64,000 nucleotides of DNA from Fuerstiella sp. (lineage in GTDB: Bacteria; Planctomycetota; Planctomycetia; Planctomycetales; Planctomycetaceae): positions 74,705-138,704 of the forward strand of contig JABABI010000007.1 of the NCBI GenBank assembly GCA_014238335.1, written 5' to 3'. The notes beneath the pieces are model-generated. The model was not told the DNA's origin. It did no database searches and worked only from the letters and a program-made list of their open reading frames with translations. Made by a program: the position numbers and the translations under genes. Numbering within the stretch: position 1 is the stretch's first letter; the number at the start of each line of letters is the position of its first letter. Below, piece after piece: positions 54,089 to 63,043 of the stretch.

Positions 54089-56179
54089 ATGTTTACTAAC
54101 AAGGCCATCGCATCGGCGCGAAGTGCTTTGCTTCTGACCGCACTAGGCATTTCGCTTTCGTTCGGCAGCAGCCGAAGTTACTCACAGATGGATCCGGAAC
54201 CCAAGGACCACAAGGCGCACAAGGGTCACAAGGGTCACAAGGGTCACAAGGGTCACAAGGGTCACAAAGAAGTTCCAGAAGTTCCAGAAGTGGAGGTTCA
54301 TCATCCGCCAGATGCACTTGATTCCATTCCCGTCCCCGAACCGCCCAATCTCAGTGATTTTATTAAGAACAAGGAGAAGGCGATCCTGCTGGGTAAGTCT
54401 CTGTTCTGGGACATCCAAGCCGGCAGCGACGGCAACACGGCCTGTGCAACGTGCCACTATCACGCCGGAGCAGATGCCCGGAACCGAAACACGGTAAATC
54501 CTGGTGTCGAATCAGATGACGCGAAGGCATTTGCGGCACACGGCACCTTCTTTGCACCGAACGACAAACTGGAAGCCGACGACTTTCCATTCCACCGTCT
54601 GCAGAATCCCAACGAAAAACGCAGCAGCAACAACCCGGTCGTTCACGACACCAGTGAGATCGTTGGCTCTCAGGGTGTGGTCAAGCAGGACTTCGTGAGG
54701 ATCCGCGAAGGCATCCGAAAAGACAAAGGTGTCATTGTACCTGACGGCGTCTTCAATATTGACGGCGTAAACTCGCGGCAGGTCACCGGACGCAATACTC
54801 CGACGACAATCAACGCCGTGTTCTTTGACCGCCTGTTCTGGGACGGTCGTGCGAACCGGTTCTTTAACGGTGTTAACCCGTTCGGTGACACAGACCCGAA
54901 TGCAATGGTCTGGAAAAATTCGATTAAGCACGATACTCACCACTCGCACCACCCTGGACATAAACACCCAAAGACGGGGCATCATTTTAATCACGGCCAC
55001 AGCTCTCACCATCCCCTGCCGTGTTCGATGTCTCAGGTCCGCATCCTGATAGATAACGGTGCTCTGGCGTCGCAGGCCGTTGGTCCACCTTTGAGCGGAG
55101 TGGAAATGAGCTGGAATGGCCGCACGTTGCCTGAACTTGGTCAGAAAATGTTCACACTGCGACCACTGCGAAAACAGAAAATCCATTGTGAGGACAGCGT
55201 GCTGGGCAAATATCGCGATCCCTCTGGCCGCGGATTGAAGACCACGTACTCCAAGTTGGTTCGTGACGCCTTCAACGACGAATGGTGGAATTCCACCGAA
55301 TTAACACCGGAAGGCTTCACTCAGATGGAAGCCAACTTCTCGTTGTTCTGGGGTCTCGCAATCCAGATGTATGAATCCACGCTGGTTAGTGATGACGCAC
55401 CGTACGATCAGTGGAGACACGGTGATGATTCTGCACTGAGCGAAGACGCACAGCAGGGTCTTGAGATCTTTCTGAATGAAGGCAAATGCATCAACTGTCA
55501 CGGTGGACCGGAATTCGCCGCGGCAACAATCAGCGAAATTCGCGGTGCCTTGTCTCCTGACGAAGACCCGATTGAATTCATGATGATGCAGGTAGGCGAA
55601 GCGTTCTACGATAATGGTTTCTACAACATCGGCGTCCGTCCGACAGCAGAGGACCCTGGTGTTGGTGGTTTTGGCCCGTTTGGTCCATTTGCACTGGCCC
55701 GACGCGTTAAACAGGGACAGCAACCACACGAGCTCGACCAGGATATCTCGATCGGCCCGAATGAACGGATCGCTGTGGATGGTGCTTTCAAAACACCGTC
55801 TCTGCGAAATGTCGAGCTGACCGGTCCATACTTCCACAATGGGGGGCAAAGAACTCTGACAGAAGTTGTGCAGTTCTACGCACGTCGAGCTGACTTCTTT
55901 AAGGAAAACAAGGACGATCTCGATCCGGACGTCGAAGGCATCGAAGAGATTCGAGGCGACGACGAAAAGATAGCTCAGGTCGTAGCCTTCCTGAAGTCAC
56001 TCACAGACGAACGCGTTCGTTACGAACGTGCTCCGTTTGACCACCCCGAGCTGGTCATCATGAACGGTCATAAAAGCGGCATAAGTCGCGGAGTGGCGCG
56101 GGACAAACGCGTGAAACTTAGAGCCGTTGGTCGTAACGGTGGCAAGGAAGTCAAACCGTTTGATGAAATTGTTGACTGA
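54089..56179 (+). CDS. His-rich di-heme cytochrome c peroxidase/MauG-like protein
   Basis: Exported di-heme protein of 696 residues. A signal segment (LLLTALGISLSFGSSRSYS) is followed by a tandem His-Lys-Gly repeat (residues 41-61) and an EVPEVPEVEV linker. The first heme motif CATCH is at 119-123, the second CINCH near 468-472. A His-rich insert (HHSHHPGHKHPKTGHH, about 282-310) lies between them. The C-terminal GAFKTPSLRNVELTGPYFHNGGQRTLTEVVQFY block is typical of the CCP/MauG family. The gene has ggag before its ATG and lies directly upstream of the type II secretion gene run, divergent to the secretin. Histidine-rich parts suggest binding of copper, zinc or iron; actual substrate is unknown. 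Confidence 0.88.
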   Translation: MFTNKAIASARSALLLTALGISLSFGSSRSYSQMDPEPKDHKAHKGHKGHKGHKGHKGHKEVPEVPEVEVHHPPDALDSIPVPEPPNLSDFIKNKEKAILLGKSLFWDIQAGSDGNTACATCHYHAGADARNRNTVNPGVESDDAKAFAAHGTFFAPNDKLEADDFPFHRLQNPNEKRSSNNPVVHDTSEIVGSQGVVKQDFVRIREGIRKDKGVIVPDGVFNIDGVNSRQVTGRNTPTTINAVFFDRLFWDGRANRFFNGVNPFGDTDPNAMVWKNSIKHDTHHSHHPGHKHPKTGHHFNHGHSSHHPLPCSMSQVRILIDNGALASQAVGPPLSGVEMSWNGRTLPELGQKMFTLRPLRKQKIHCEDSVLGKYRDPSGRGLKTTYSKLVRDAFNDEWWNSTELTPEGFTQMEANFSLFWGLAIQMYESTLVSDDAPYDQWRHGDDSALSEDAQQGLEIFLNEGKCINCHGGPEFAAATISEIRGALSPDEDPIEFMMMQVGEAFYDNGFYNIGVRPTAEDPGVGGFGPFGPFALARRVKQGQQPHELDQDISIGPNERIAVDGAFKTPSLRNVELTGPYFHNGGQRTLTEVVQFYARRADFFKENKDDLDPDVEGIEEIRGDDEKIAQVVAFLKSLTDERVRYERAPFDHPELVIMNGHKSGISRGVARDKRVKLRAVGRNGGKEVKPFDEIVD
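54209..54265 (+). repeat. 9-bp tandem repeat encoding His-Lys-Gly
   Basis: Five identical cacaagggt units at 54218-54262, preceded by one degenerate copy (cacaaggcg) and followed by a partial copy. The unit keeps the frame, so changes in copy number would lengthen or shorten the repeat without breaking the protein. Confidence 0.85.
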
Positions 56180-56219
56180 TTCATCCTGCAGGGTGAATTA
56201 AGAACGTCATAAGAAAGAC

Positions 56220-56274
56220 GCGTGAAGGGTACAGGTGTTAACTGTGCCCTTCACGCACTAATCGATTATTAGTG
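56220..56274 (+). promoter_or_regulatory. Two hairpins between the peroxidase and gspE
   Basis: gcgtgaaggg (56220-56229) pairs perfectly with cccttcacgc (56247-56256), with further pairing inside. Then cactaat (56256-56262) pairs with attagtg (56268-56274). The second stem ends just before the ggaaggg ribosome-binding site of gspE. They share a base at 56256, so both cannot form fully at once. Possible transcription attenuation or control of gspE translation. Confidence 0.55.
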
Positions 56275-56287
56275 GGAAGGGAAACCT

Positions 56288-57934
56288 ATGTATCACGACA
56301 TTCAGATTTCACAGTCTGACACCACTGCGGAAACAATCGCAGAGCAGACTCCACTACAGAAACTGGCCAGCGTGGAAAAGCTGGCACGTCGGTTCTATCT
56401 TGACTATGTGGATCTGGAAGGATTCGAGGTCGACGCTGAACTGGTCAACGCATTTCCGGCAGCGGTCCTGTTCGAACATGAGTACCTGCCGCTTAGTCGC
56501 AGTGGCAATCAGGTGACCATTGCTGTCGGAGACCCGTTATCGGTGGAACCGCTTGATGAGTTGACAGCGGCCACTGGTTTTTTTCTACGCACGGTCGTGT
56601 CGCCGGCAGATCAGATTACTCGTCATCTCAGAGAAGTACTGGGCGTTGGTGGTGGCACGGTCTCTGATCTTGTCGCACAGGCCAGCGGCGATGATTCGCT
56701 CGAAGACCTTTCGAATTCGGAATCGGACGTTGAGAACCATGCGGGTGCGTCGGCCGTTATCCGTTTTGTAAATGACCTGCTGGGCGACGCCGTTCAACAA
56801 AGAGCCAGCGACATTCACCTGGAGCCTGTCGAAGACCAGCTGTCTGTTCGATTTCGAGTGGATGGATTGCTGCAGGTGCAGACAGTTCCACCCGACATTC
56901 ATCCCTTTCGAACGGCCATCATCAGTCGCCTGAAGATCATGGCCCGCCTGAACATCGCAGAAAAACGACTGCCCCAGGACGGCCGCATCAAGCTGAACGT
57001 GAAGGCACGAGAAATCGATGTGCGTGTCTCCATGATCCCGATGATTGATGGAGAAGGCGTCGTCATGCGACTTCTGGACAAATCAGGTGCGGCCACAAGC
57101 CTGAGTGCTGTAGAGTTTCCGCCGGCCGTGGAACAACGATGGAAGAAATTGATCAGGCGTCCTCACGGCCTGATACTGGTCACCGGGCCAACCGGAAGTG
57201 GCAAGACGACCACGCTCTACGGGTCTTTGTCCGAGATCAGCAGCCCGTATACGAAGGTCATCACCGTCGAGGATCCGGTTGAGTACAACCTGCGTGGAAT
57301 CAATCAGATTCAGGTTCAGGAGAAAATCGGACTCGACTTCGCCACCGGACTTCGCAGCATTCTCCGTCACGATCCCGACGTTGTTCTGATCGGTGAAATC
57401 CGCGACAGCGAAACGGCCAACAGCGCGATACAGGCATCCATGACCGGCCACCTGGTACTCAGCACGCTGCATACAAACGATGCCCCCAGCGCAATGACGC
57501 GGCTGATTGACCTTGGCGTTGAACCCTATCTGGTCGCCAGCACGGTTGAAGCGGTGCTGGCACAGCGATTAATCAGGCGACTCTGCTTACATTGCAGACA
57601 ACAATACCTACCCGATTTAGTGGCCACAGAACACGGCCTGCAGGCAGATCAGCCCGTCTACCGCGCTGTCGGCTGTCGTGACTGCAACGGGACCGGCTAT
57701 AGCGGCCGTATCGGCGTGTTTGAGCTAATGACAGTCGACCGAAATGTTCGGGATCTGTGCAGCCGGAAGGCCAGTGCGGACGAGCTGCGGGCAGCTGCTG
57801 TTGCTGCTGGTATGTCACCACTGCTGGAATCCGGACTCGAACGCGTCCGACAGGGACATTCCAGTCTTGATGAAGTGCTCAGGGTTTGCAGTTCCGACGA
57901 GGACTTGTCGTTGCAATCGCTACAACAGGAGTAA
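56288..57934 (+). CDS. gspE: Type II secretion ATPase GspE
   Basis: Cytoplasmic hexameric ATPase of 548 residues that drives pseudopilus assembly. The N-terminal GspE/MshEN domain (residues 30-120) precedes the Walker A GPTGSGKTTT (about 301-310), the Asp box VEDPVEYNL, Walker B VVLIGEIRDSETA and the His box TGHLVLSTLHTNDA. A zinc tetracysteine follows (CLHC ... CRDC, about 434-465). All motifs for an active enzyme are intact. A strong ggaaggg ribosome-binding site lies 8 bases before the ATG. First of a run of secretion genes on this strand. Confidence 0.96.
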   Translation: MYHDIQISQSDTTAETIAEQTPLQKLASVEKLARRFYLDYVDLEGFEVDAELVNAFPAAVLFEHEYLPLSRSGNQVTIAVGDPLSVEPLDELTAATGFFLRTVVSPADQITRHLREVLGVGGGTVSDLVAQASGDDSLEDLSNSESDVENHAGASAVIRFVNDLLGDAVQQRASDIHLEPVEDQLSVRFRVDGLLQVQTVPPDIHPFRTAIISRLKIMARLNIAEKRLPQDGRIKLNVKAREIDVRVSMIPMIDGEGVVMRLLDKSGAATSLSAVEFPPAVEQRWKKLIRRPHGLILVTGPTGSGKTTTLYGSLSEISSPYTKVITVEDPVEYNLRGINQIQVQEKIGLDFATGLRSILRHDPDVVLIGEIRDSETANSAIQASMTGHLVLSTLHTNDAPSAMTRLIDLGVEPYLVASTVEAVLAQRLIRRLCLHCRQQYLPDLVATEHGLQADQPVYRAVGCRDCNGTGYSGRIGVFELMTVDRNVRDLCSRKASADELRAAAVAAGMSPLLESGLERVRQGHSSLDEVLRVCSSDEDLSLQSLQQE

Positions 57935-58116
57935 AAGTCTTCACGCCAGTCGGATCGCCGGTCGGACATTCCAGTGGACGGCGACTTTCTGAACTAGTGT
58001 CTATTTGGCAGTTTGCGCCTTGATCATGACATCCTACAGGTCCGATATCCGCCTCATTTCCTGCAGTACAGCATGTTGCACGGCGGTGGTAGGGTCTGGT
58101 TTTTTCGACTCCCACG

Positions 58117-59316
58117 ATGGCGAGATTTCGCTACACCGCAACTCAATTCAGTGGGGAGCAGTCGACAGGTTTGTTGACGGCTGACACTCGTCTGCATGCG
58201 CTGCAGCAACTTGCTGCTGATAATCTGTTGCCGTTGGGGGTTCATGAAGAGAGCGGAGACGGTGATGCCCGGTCAAAGCGAGTGGGAGCGGCCGCACGAT
58301 CGACGCTGTTCTGCCTGCTGGCGGACTTGCTGGAATCAGGTGTTCCGCTGCTGAAATCACTCGACATTCTTGTCGAACAGACGTCAGATCTCAGCCTGAA
58401 TAAGGCACTCGAAAATGTGCGTGGACGTGTCGCCAGCGGCCAACCGCTGGCCTCCGCCATGAGCGAGCACCCAGTTGTGTTTCATGAACTGGAAGTCAGT
58501 CTTGTGCACGCAGGTGAAGAAGGTGGCTTTCTGGAAGAATCTCTCGCGCAAGCCGCTCGTCTGACGGAGCGCCAGGACGAACTGCGTGGTCGTGTCATTG
58601 GAGCTTTGGCCTATCCGGCATTTCTGGTCGTCGTCGGCGGTCTTGTGGTTGCAGGCATGATTACCTTTTTCGTGCCTAAATTTGCGCCCATGTTTGACCG
58701 CATGAGGTCTCGCGGTGAATTGCCGGTCCCCACCGAAGCGCTGCTGGCAACAAGTGATTTTCTTCGGGAAAACTGGAGCTGGCTGGCCATCGGACTGCTG
58801 TTCATATGTGTACTCCTTACTAAACAGACACGCACGAAACGGTTCCGAATCTGGTGGGATTCGATCCGACTAAGACTTCCGGGGATTGGCTCAATCGAAC
58901 GATCGATGGCCATCGCGAGGTTCTGTCGTGTCCTGGGGACATTGCTCTCCAACGGTGTGCCTGTCGTTCGTTCTCTGGATATTGCGAAGGGGGCCGCCGG
59001 AAACACAGTCATCGGAAATGCTGTTGCTTCAGCGTCTGAGAGTATTTCATCCGGAAAAACTTTGGCAGCCCCGTTGGCCGCCAGCGGTCAGTTTCCGAAA
59101 GACCTGACGGAAATGATTAGCGTTGGAGAGCATGCGAATCGGCTGGAAACCGTGTTGCTGTCGATTGCCAACAAACTGGAGTCACGTACCGAGCGTCGGC
59201 TGGACGTCCTGGTAAAGCTTCTGGAGCCGGTGGTGATGCTGGTGATGGCGATCATTATCGGATTTCTGGTCGTAGCGCTGCTGCTTCCGGTCATGTCCGG
59301 CAGCGGTGCAATTTGA
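58117..59316 (+). CDS. gspF: Type II secretion inner-membrane platform protein GspF
   Basis: Polytopic membrane protein of 399 residues with the usual duplicated F domain: two cytoplasmic helical halves (about 65-180 and 270-385), each followed by hydrophobic segments (GALAYPAFLVVVGGLVVAGMITFFVP; VMLVMAIIIGFLVVALLLPV). LLADLLESGVPLLKSLDIL and LGTLLSNGVPVVRSLDIA are the paired family signatures. It anchors GspE at the membrane. The gap of 182 bases from gspE is larger than elsewhere in the run; no terminator was seen in it. Confidence 0.95.
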   Translation: MARFRYTATQFSGEQSTGLLTADTRLHALQQLAADNLLPLGVHEESGDGDARSKRVGAAARSTLFCLLADLLESGVPLLKSLDILVEQTSDLSLNKALENVRGRVASGQPLASAMSEHPVVFHELEVSLVHAGEEGGFLEESLAQAARLTERQDELRGRVIGALAYPAFLVVVGGLVVAGMITFFVPKFAPMFDRMRSRGELPVPTEALLATSDFLRENWSWLAIGLLFICVLLTKQTRTKRFRIWWDSIRLRLPGIGSIERSMAIARFCRVLGTLLSNGVPVVRSLDIAKGAAGNTVIGNAVASASESISSGKTLAAPLAASGQFPKDLTEMISVGEHANRLETVLLSIANKLESRTERRLDVLVKLLEPVVMLVMAIIIGFLVVALLLPVMSGSGAI

Positions 59317-59358
59317 ACGTTACAGAATACTGCAAACCAAAATCAGGAACTTAACAAA

Positions 59359-59793
59359 ATGCGAAAATTGCAAAATCAGACTCACCACAGAACGGCCTTC
59401 ACCCTGATGGAAGTCCTTCTGGTCCTTGCCATCATGGGCGTCATCATGACTCTGGTGATGCCAAAGCTCATGGGCCGACAGACGCACGCCAATATTGATG
59501 CGACGCGGATCAGCATCGCCGGGGTACAACAGGCGCTCAAACTCTATTCGCTGGACCACCTGGGAAATCTGCCCTCGACGGCTGAGGGTGTGGGCTGCCT
59601 GGTTCTCGACCCCGGCCAGAAAGACCCGCACTGGCGCGGACCATACCTTGAACAGACGCCTCGCGACGCGTGGGGAACAGAGCTTCAATATCAGTATCCC
59701 GGTAAGACCAATCCGTCCTCTGCCGATGTTCTGTCCGCCGGTCCGGACCTGCAGTTCGGTACTGATGACGACGTTACCCGTGAACGCGACTGA
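59359..59793 (+). CDS. gspG: Major pseudopilin GspG
   Basis: Major pseudopilin of 144 residues. A prepilin leader ends before FTLMEVLLVLAIMGVIMTLV; the cleaved bond would follow Ala14 rather than the usual Gly, with Phe at +1 and Glu at +5 as required. The body has LPSTAEGVGCLV, WRGPYLEQTPRDAWGTELQYQYPG and GPDLQFGTDDDV, all characteristic of GspG, including the calcium-binding C-terminus. A caggaac sequence serves as ribosome-binding site. The Ala at -1 is worth noting because the peptidase usually prefers Gly. Confidence 0.94.
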   Translation: MRKLQNQTHHRTAFTLMEVLLVLAIMGVIMTLVMPKLMGRQTHANIDATRISIAGVQQALKLYSLDHLGNLPSTAEGVGCLVLDPGQKDPHWRGPYLEQTPRDAWGTELQYQYPGKTNPSSADVLSAGPDLQFGTDDDVTRERD

Positions 59794-59833
59794 TTCAGTC
59801 GTGCCCAACGCTTTTCTGTCCCGGTCCCTCAGC

Positions 59834-60286
59834 ATGAGACACCTTTCCACAATTCGACGCTGCCAGCAACGGACACACTGCATCAGACTTTCCTCTGACG
59901 CACGCTGTGGAATTACGCTGCTGGAAGTCCTGCTGGCGACCGCGATTCTGGCGATGTCTATGGCGGCACTCGGCCAGTTGACATTCAGTGGTGTTGACGC
60001 GGCACTCCGAACAAGAATCGAAAGCGAAGCGGCCATTCGTTGCCGTTCCGTGATCAACGAAATACTGGCTGGCAGCCTGACTCCCACCCACGAGTCAGAG
60101 CGAGACTTTCCGGACACATCGGACTGGACATGGTCGGTCTCTGTCCGCCCCGACGCGATCAGAACGATGACTCTGCTGACCGTCACCGTTCGCCACACCT
60201 CAAATCGCGATGGAACGTTTACGCTTCATCGACTTGTCAGACCCGATGTACGGCCTGCCCTGCAGACACCGGGAACTCGAACATGA
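59834..60286 (+). CDS. gspI: Minor pseudopilin GspI
   Basis: Minor pseudopilin of 150 residues, of the GspI type. A leader of about 26 residues ends before G/ITLLEVLLATAILAMSMAAL, with Gly at -1 and Glu at +5. The soluble part (RCRSVINEILAGSLTP, WTWSVSVRP, LLTVTVRH) fits the GspI pattern. The start is uncertain: the ATG at 59834 gives a plausible leader, while a GTG at 59801 and an ATG at 59765 are in frame upstream. Its stop overlaps the next start as ATGA. No GspH gene lies between gspG and gspI. Confidence 0.85.
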   Translation: MRHLSTIRRCQQRTHCIRLSSDARCGITLLEVLLATAILAMSMAALGQLTFSGVDAALRTRIESEAAIRCRSVINEILAGSLTPTHESERDFPDTSDWTWSVSVRPDAIRTMTLLTVTVRHTSNRDGTFTLHRLVRPDVRPALQTPGTRT

Positions 60287-61284
60287 GACCCCAACGTCAC
60301 AAACAACATCACGCTCGATGCACAGTCTCACGTAGGCGAGCGGCATGCGGTCGCACCGTTGAAACGACCGGTATGTTGGTGCCAACCGATTCCGAACAGG
60401 ACTTCAAATCTCAGTGCAAATCACATCGCTGTGGTGACGGCTTCACGCTGCTTGAGATGCTGCTTGCTCTGGCGTTGTGCGGTATCGTCATGAGCGGTGT
60501 TTATGGCGCGATTCACCTGCATGTGCAATTGCGCACCAGCAGTCGTAACAGGATCAACGTCGCCCAGGTTTCGTCCACAATCGTGGAAAACTTTTCCACG
60601 GATGTGCAGTCCATCGCCAGGACGTTTGAAATTGTCAGACAACCAGACAACCAGTCGGAACAGAGCACTCGATTCCGGACAACGGAAATTGAGGTGTCAG
60701 ACATCGAAGAATCCGACCTATCCGCACGACACCTGAACCTGGAAGGTGTCGTCAGCGTTGAGCCCGTGCACTTTCAGGGGACTGCGAACTCGATCGTCGT
60801 ACTTAGTGGATCGCCCAACCCGCGATTCCCGATGCACACCACGATGTCTTCCGCGAACATTCGCGATAAATCCGGGCTCGCGCGACAGATCGCCTGGTGG
60901 TTCAGCAACGGCGAAACGATCCGGCTTCCAGCGAGTATTGAAAACGAAAAAATCAAATATCACGTTGTCCATGCTGGTCACCGCCGTCACAGAATTGTTC
61001 GTGCGGAGCGTCCGGTCCAGTATCGTTCGGTACGACCGCAGACCGCTGACGATGAAGTGCTGTTTTCGCACGTCGCTGATGTCGCCGAAGAAGTAGCAGG
61101 AATGCATTTTCGATATTTCGACGGACGTGTGTGGACGAACGCATGGGACAGCCACGAGCTGAAAACATTTCCTACTGCGGTCGAACTGACGGTGCAATTC
61201 ACAGCGGACAGTCGACCACCTTTGAGGTGTATTGTCAGCATTCCCAATGCCGACATCATCCGAACACAGGATGGCCATCTATGA
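60283..61284 (+). CDS. gspJ: Minor pseudopilin GspJ
   Basis: Minor pseudopilin of 333 residues, larger than typical GspJ (about 200). The processing site is CGDG/FTLLEMLLALALCGIVMSGVYG near residue 54, with Glu at +5. The ATG at 60283 overlaps the gspI stop (ATGA); the ATG at 60373 would give a shorter leader of 23 residues and is also possible. The mature part includes VAGMHFRYFDGRVWTNAW near the C-terminus, where GspJ proteins have a similar Y-D-G-x-x-W segment. Its own stop overlaps the gspK start in the same way. Confidence 0.85.
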   Translation: MRPQRHKQHHARCTVSRRRAACGRTVETTGMLVPTDSEQDFKSQCKSHRCGDGFTLLEMLLALALCGIVMSGVYGAIHLHVQLRTSSRNRINVAQVSSTIVENFSTDVQSIARTFEIVRQPDNQSEQSTRFRTTEIEVSDIEESDLSARHLNLEGVVSVEPVHFQGTANSIVVLSGSPNPRFPMHTTMSSANIRDKSGLARQIAWWFSNGETIRLPASIENEKIKYHVVHAGHRRHRIVRAERPVQYRSVRPQTADDEVLFSHVADVAEEVAGMHFRYFDGRVWTNAWDSHELKTFPTAVELTVQFTADSRPPLRCIVSIPNADIIRTQDGHL

Positions 61285-62969
61285 AGACTCTGACTCCACA
61301 GCTGCGACCTGAACGTCAGTCGCCGTCAATAACCGGCCGAACGACTGCGTCCGAATTCGACTTTCTGACCGTCCATGTCGGTAAGTGTTCGGCTATGGCT
61401 GGACCACGACACGGATCCGTCCTGCTGCTGGTTCTGGTGGTGGTCATGATGCTGTCGTTTTCGGCGTACACGTTTTCAGAACTGGCGATCTTCGACTACC
61501 AGGCATCAGTTCACATCAACCGCCAAATTCAGACCCACGAGCTCGCCGTGTCCGGAATCGATGCGGCTGCTGAACTTCTTGAAAATTCCAGCCACGATCA
61601 GTCAATGGCTGACCTTGCTGGAGTTGTTATTGCAACGACCGGGTCACGCGTGTCTCGATATACGATTCTGCCCGAGTTTCCAGACAACGGGACTGACGTG
61701 ACGTTCGGACTCCGAGATGAGTCATCGTTCCTCAACATCAATAGTTTGCCATTGGGGCCTTCCAAACGGATGGAATCCCGTCAGCGACTGACCGAGATCC
61801 CCGGAGTTACGAACGAGATTGCAGACGCAATTCTCGACTGGATGGACGCCGACGACGAGCCGTCCCAGTTTGGTGCAGAATCCTCATGGTATCTGACTCG
61901 CGAGCAACCATACTTCCCGCGCCAGGCTCGATTCCTGCACCTGGAAGAGCTTCTGGCGGTACGTGGTGTCACTGAACAGTTATTTTGGGGTGAAGATCGG
62001 AATGGCAACGGACTACGGGACCCGCAGGAAGTCGACGCAAATAGCGATGGTCAGTTGCAGCGGGGACTTCAGAATTTTCTCACTGTCGTCGCGGGTGAGC
62101 GGACGGTCGCCAGGAACGGTCGCCCCAAAGTTAACGTCAACACCAACAACCTTGTCGAGCTGTACGACTTTCTCGCTTCTGAATTCAACCAGGAAATCGC
62201 CCGGTTTGTTGCCGCCTGGAGAATGGAGGGGCCGGTGGCAACAGATGGTGACCCTGATCAACCTCTGTTCGATCCAGCCGCCCGGCGTCTGGAACGAATA
62301 GAATCAGCTCAGCGCAGACTGCGTCAACAACTGAATGGTTCAGGTTCTGAAATTGCGCGCGACGTAGGAGAGCGTGGGGGATTCAGTCTGTCTTCGGCGC
62401 CACCTTATCAGGTCCGAGCGCTGGCTGAACTAATTGGAGTCACGGTGCGGATCACCGTGAACGAAAAAGACACTTTGCTGCAGAGCCCGTGGACCTCCGA
62501 CGCCAACGGATTCGACATCGGTCTGAAACAACTCGAAACACGACTGACAACTTCAGATACTCAGTCTGTAGTCGGACGGATCAATATTATTCAGGCACCG
62601 GCTGAAGTTCTTCGAACGGTACCTGGCATAGCACCCACACTTGCACAGGCCATCGTGTCTGCACGCAGTCGCTTCGACGCCGGAAGATCAGGACGGCGTC
62701 ACTATCCGACAATCGCATGGCTGCTCGAAGATGGGCTGGTCACCGACACGCAGCTTCGACGACTTGCCCCCTACATAACAACGGAAGGTGACGTTCATCG
62801 CGGCGTTTCGATAGGACATGTCGACGGATTGGACTACGCGAGTGCCGTCAGGTTTCAGCTTGATGGTACAAGATCTCCGATCCAGCTGACGGCGATACAA
62901 CACTTGCCACCACTTCCTGTTCATCATTTCCCCAATCTATTCCACAACAACCACAAAACCAGACGCTAG
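61281..62969 (+). CDS. gspK: Minor pseudopilin GspK
   Basis: Minor pseudopilin at the pseudopilus tip, 562 residues. A long N-terminal lead of about 45 residues ends at RHG/SVLLLVLVVVMMLSF; the absence of Glu at +5 is normal for GspK. LRDESSFLNINSL and ILDWMDADDEPS, followed by FLHLEELLAVRGVTEQLFWG, are the standard family blocks, and helix-hairpin-helix-like segments (LTEIPGVTNEIADAILDW; LRTVPGIAPTLAQAIVSAR) occur twice. The gene is unusually long by comparison with the 300-350 residues common in the family. ATGA overlap with gspJ. Confidence 0.88.
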   Translation: MKTLTPQLRPERQSPSITGRTTASEFDFLTVHVGKCSAMAGPRHGSVLLLVLVVVMMLSFSAYTFSELAIFDYQASVHINRQIQTHELAVSGIDAAAELLENSSHDQSMADLAGVVIATTGSRVSRYTILPEFPDNGTDVTFGLRDESSFLNINSLPLGPSKRMESRQRLTEIPGVTNEIADAILDWMDADDEPSQFGAESSWYLTREQPYFPRQARFLHLEELLAVRGVTEQLFWGEDRNGNGLRDPQEVDANSDGQLQRGLQNFLTVVAGERTVARNGRPKVNVNTNNLVELYDFLASEFNQEIARFVAAWRMEGPVATDGDPDQPLFDPAARRLERIESAQRRLRQQLNGSGSEIARDVGERGGFSLSSAPPYQVRALAELIGVTVRITVNEKDTLLQSPWTSDANGFDIGLKQLETRLTTSDTQSVVGRINIIQAPAEVLRTVPGIAPTLAQAIVSARSRFDAGRSGRRHYPTIAWLLEDGLVTDTQLRRLAPYITTEGDVHRGVSIGHVDGLDYASAVRFQLDGTRSPIQLTAIQHLPPLPVHHFPNLFHNNHKTRR

Positions 62970-63043
62970 CCCCGAACTTCGTGTAGACAGCGGGCGGCAG
63001 CTGGCTGTTTGTTTCGGCAGAATTAGATCTCAGGATAAACACA

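Noticed and set aside
54209..54265. Short direct repeats as a possible CRISPR array
   Set aside because: The 9-bp units are contiguous, without spacers, and encode an in-frame protein repeat.
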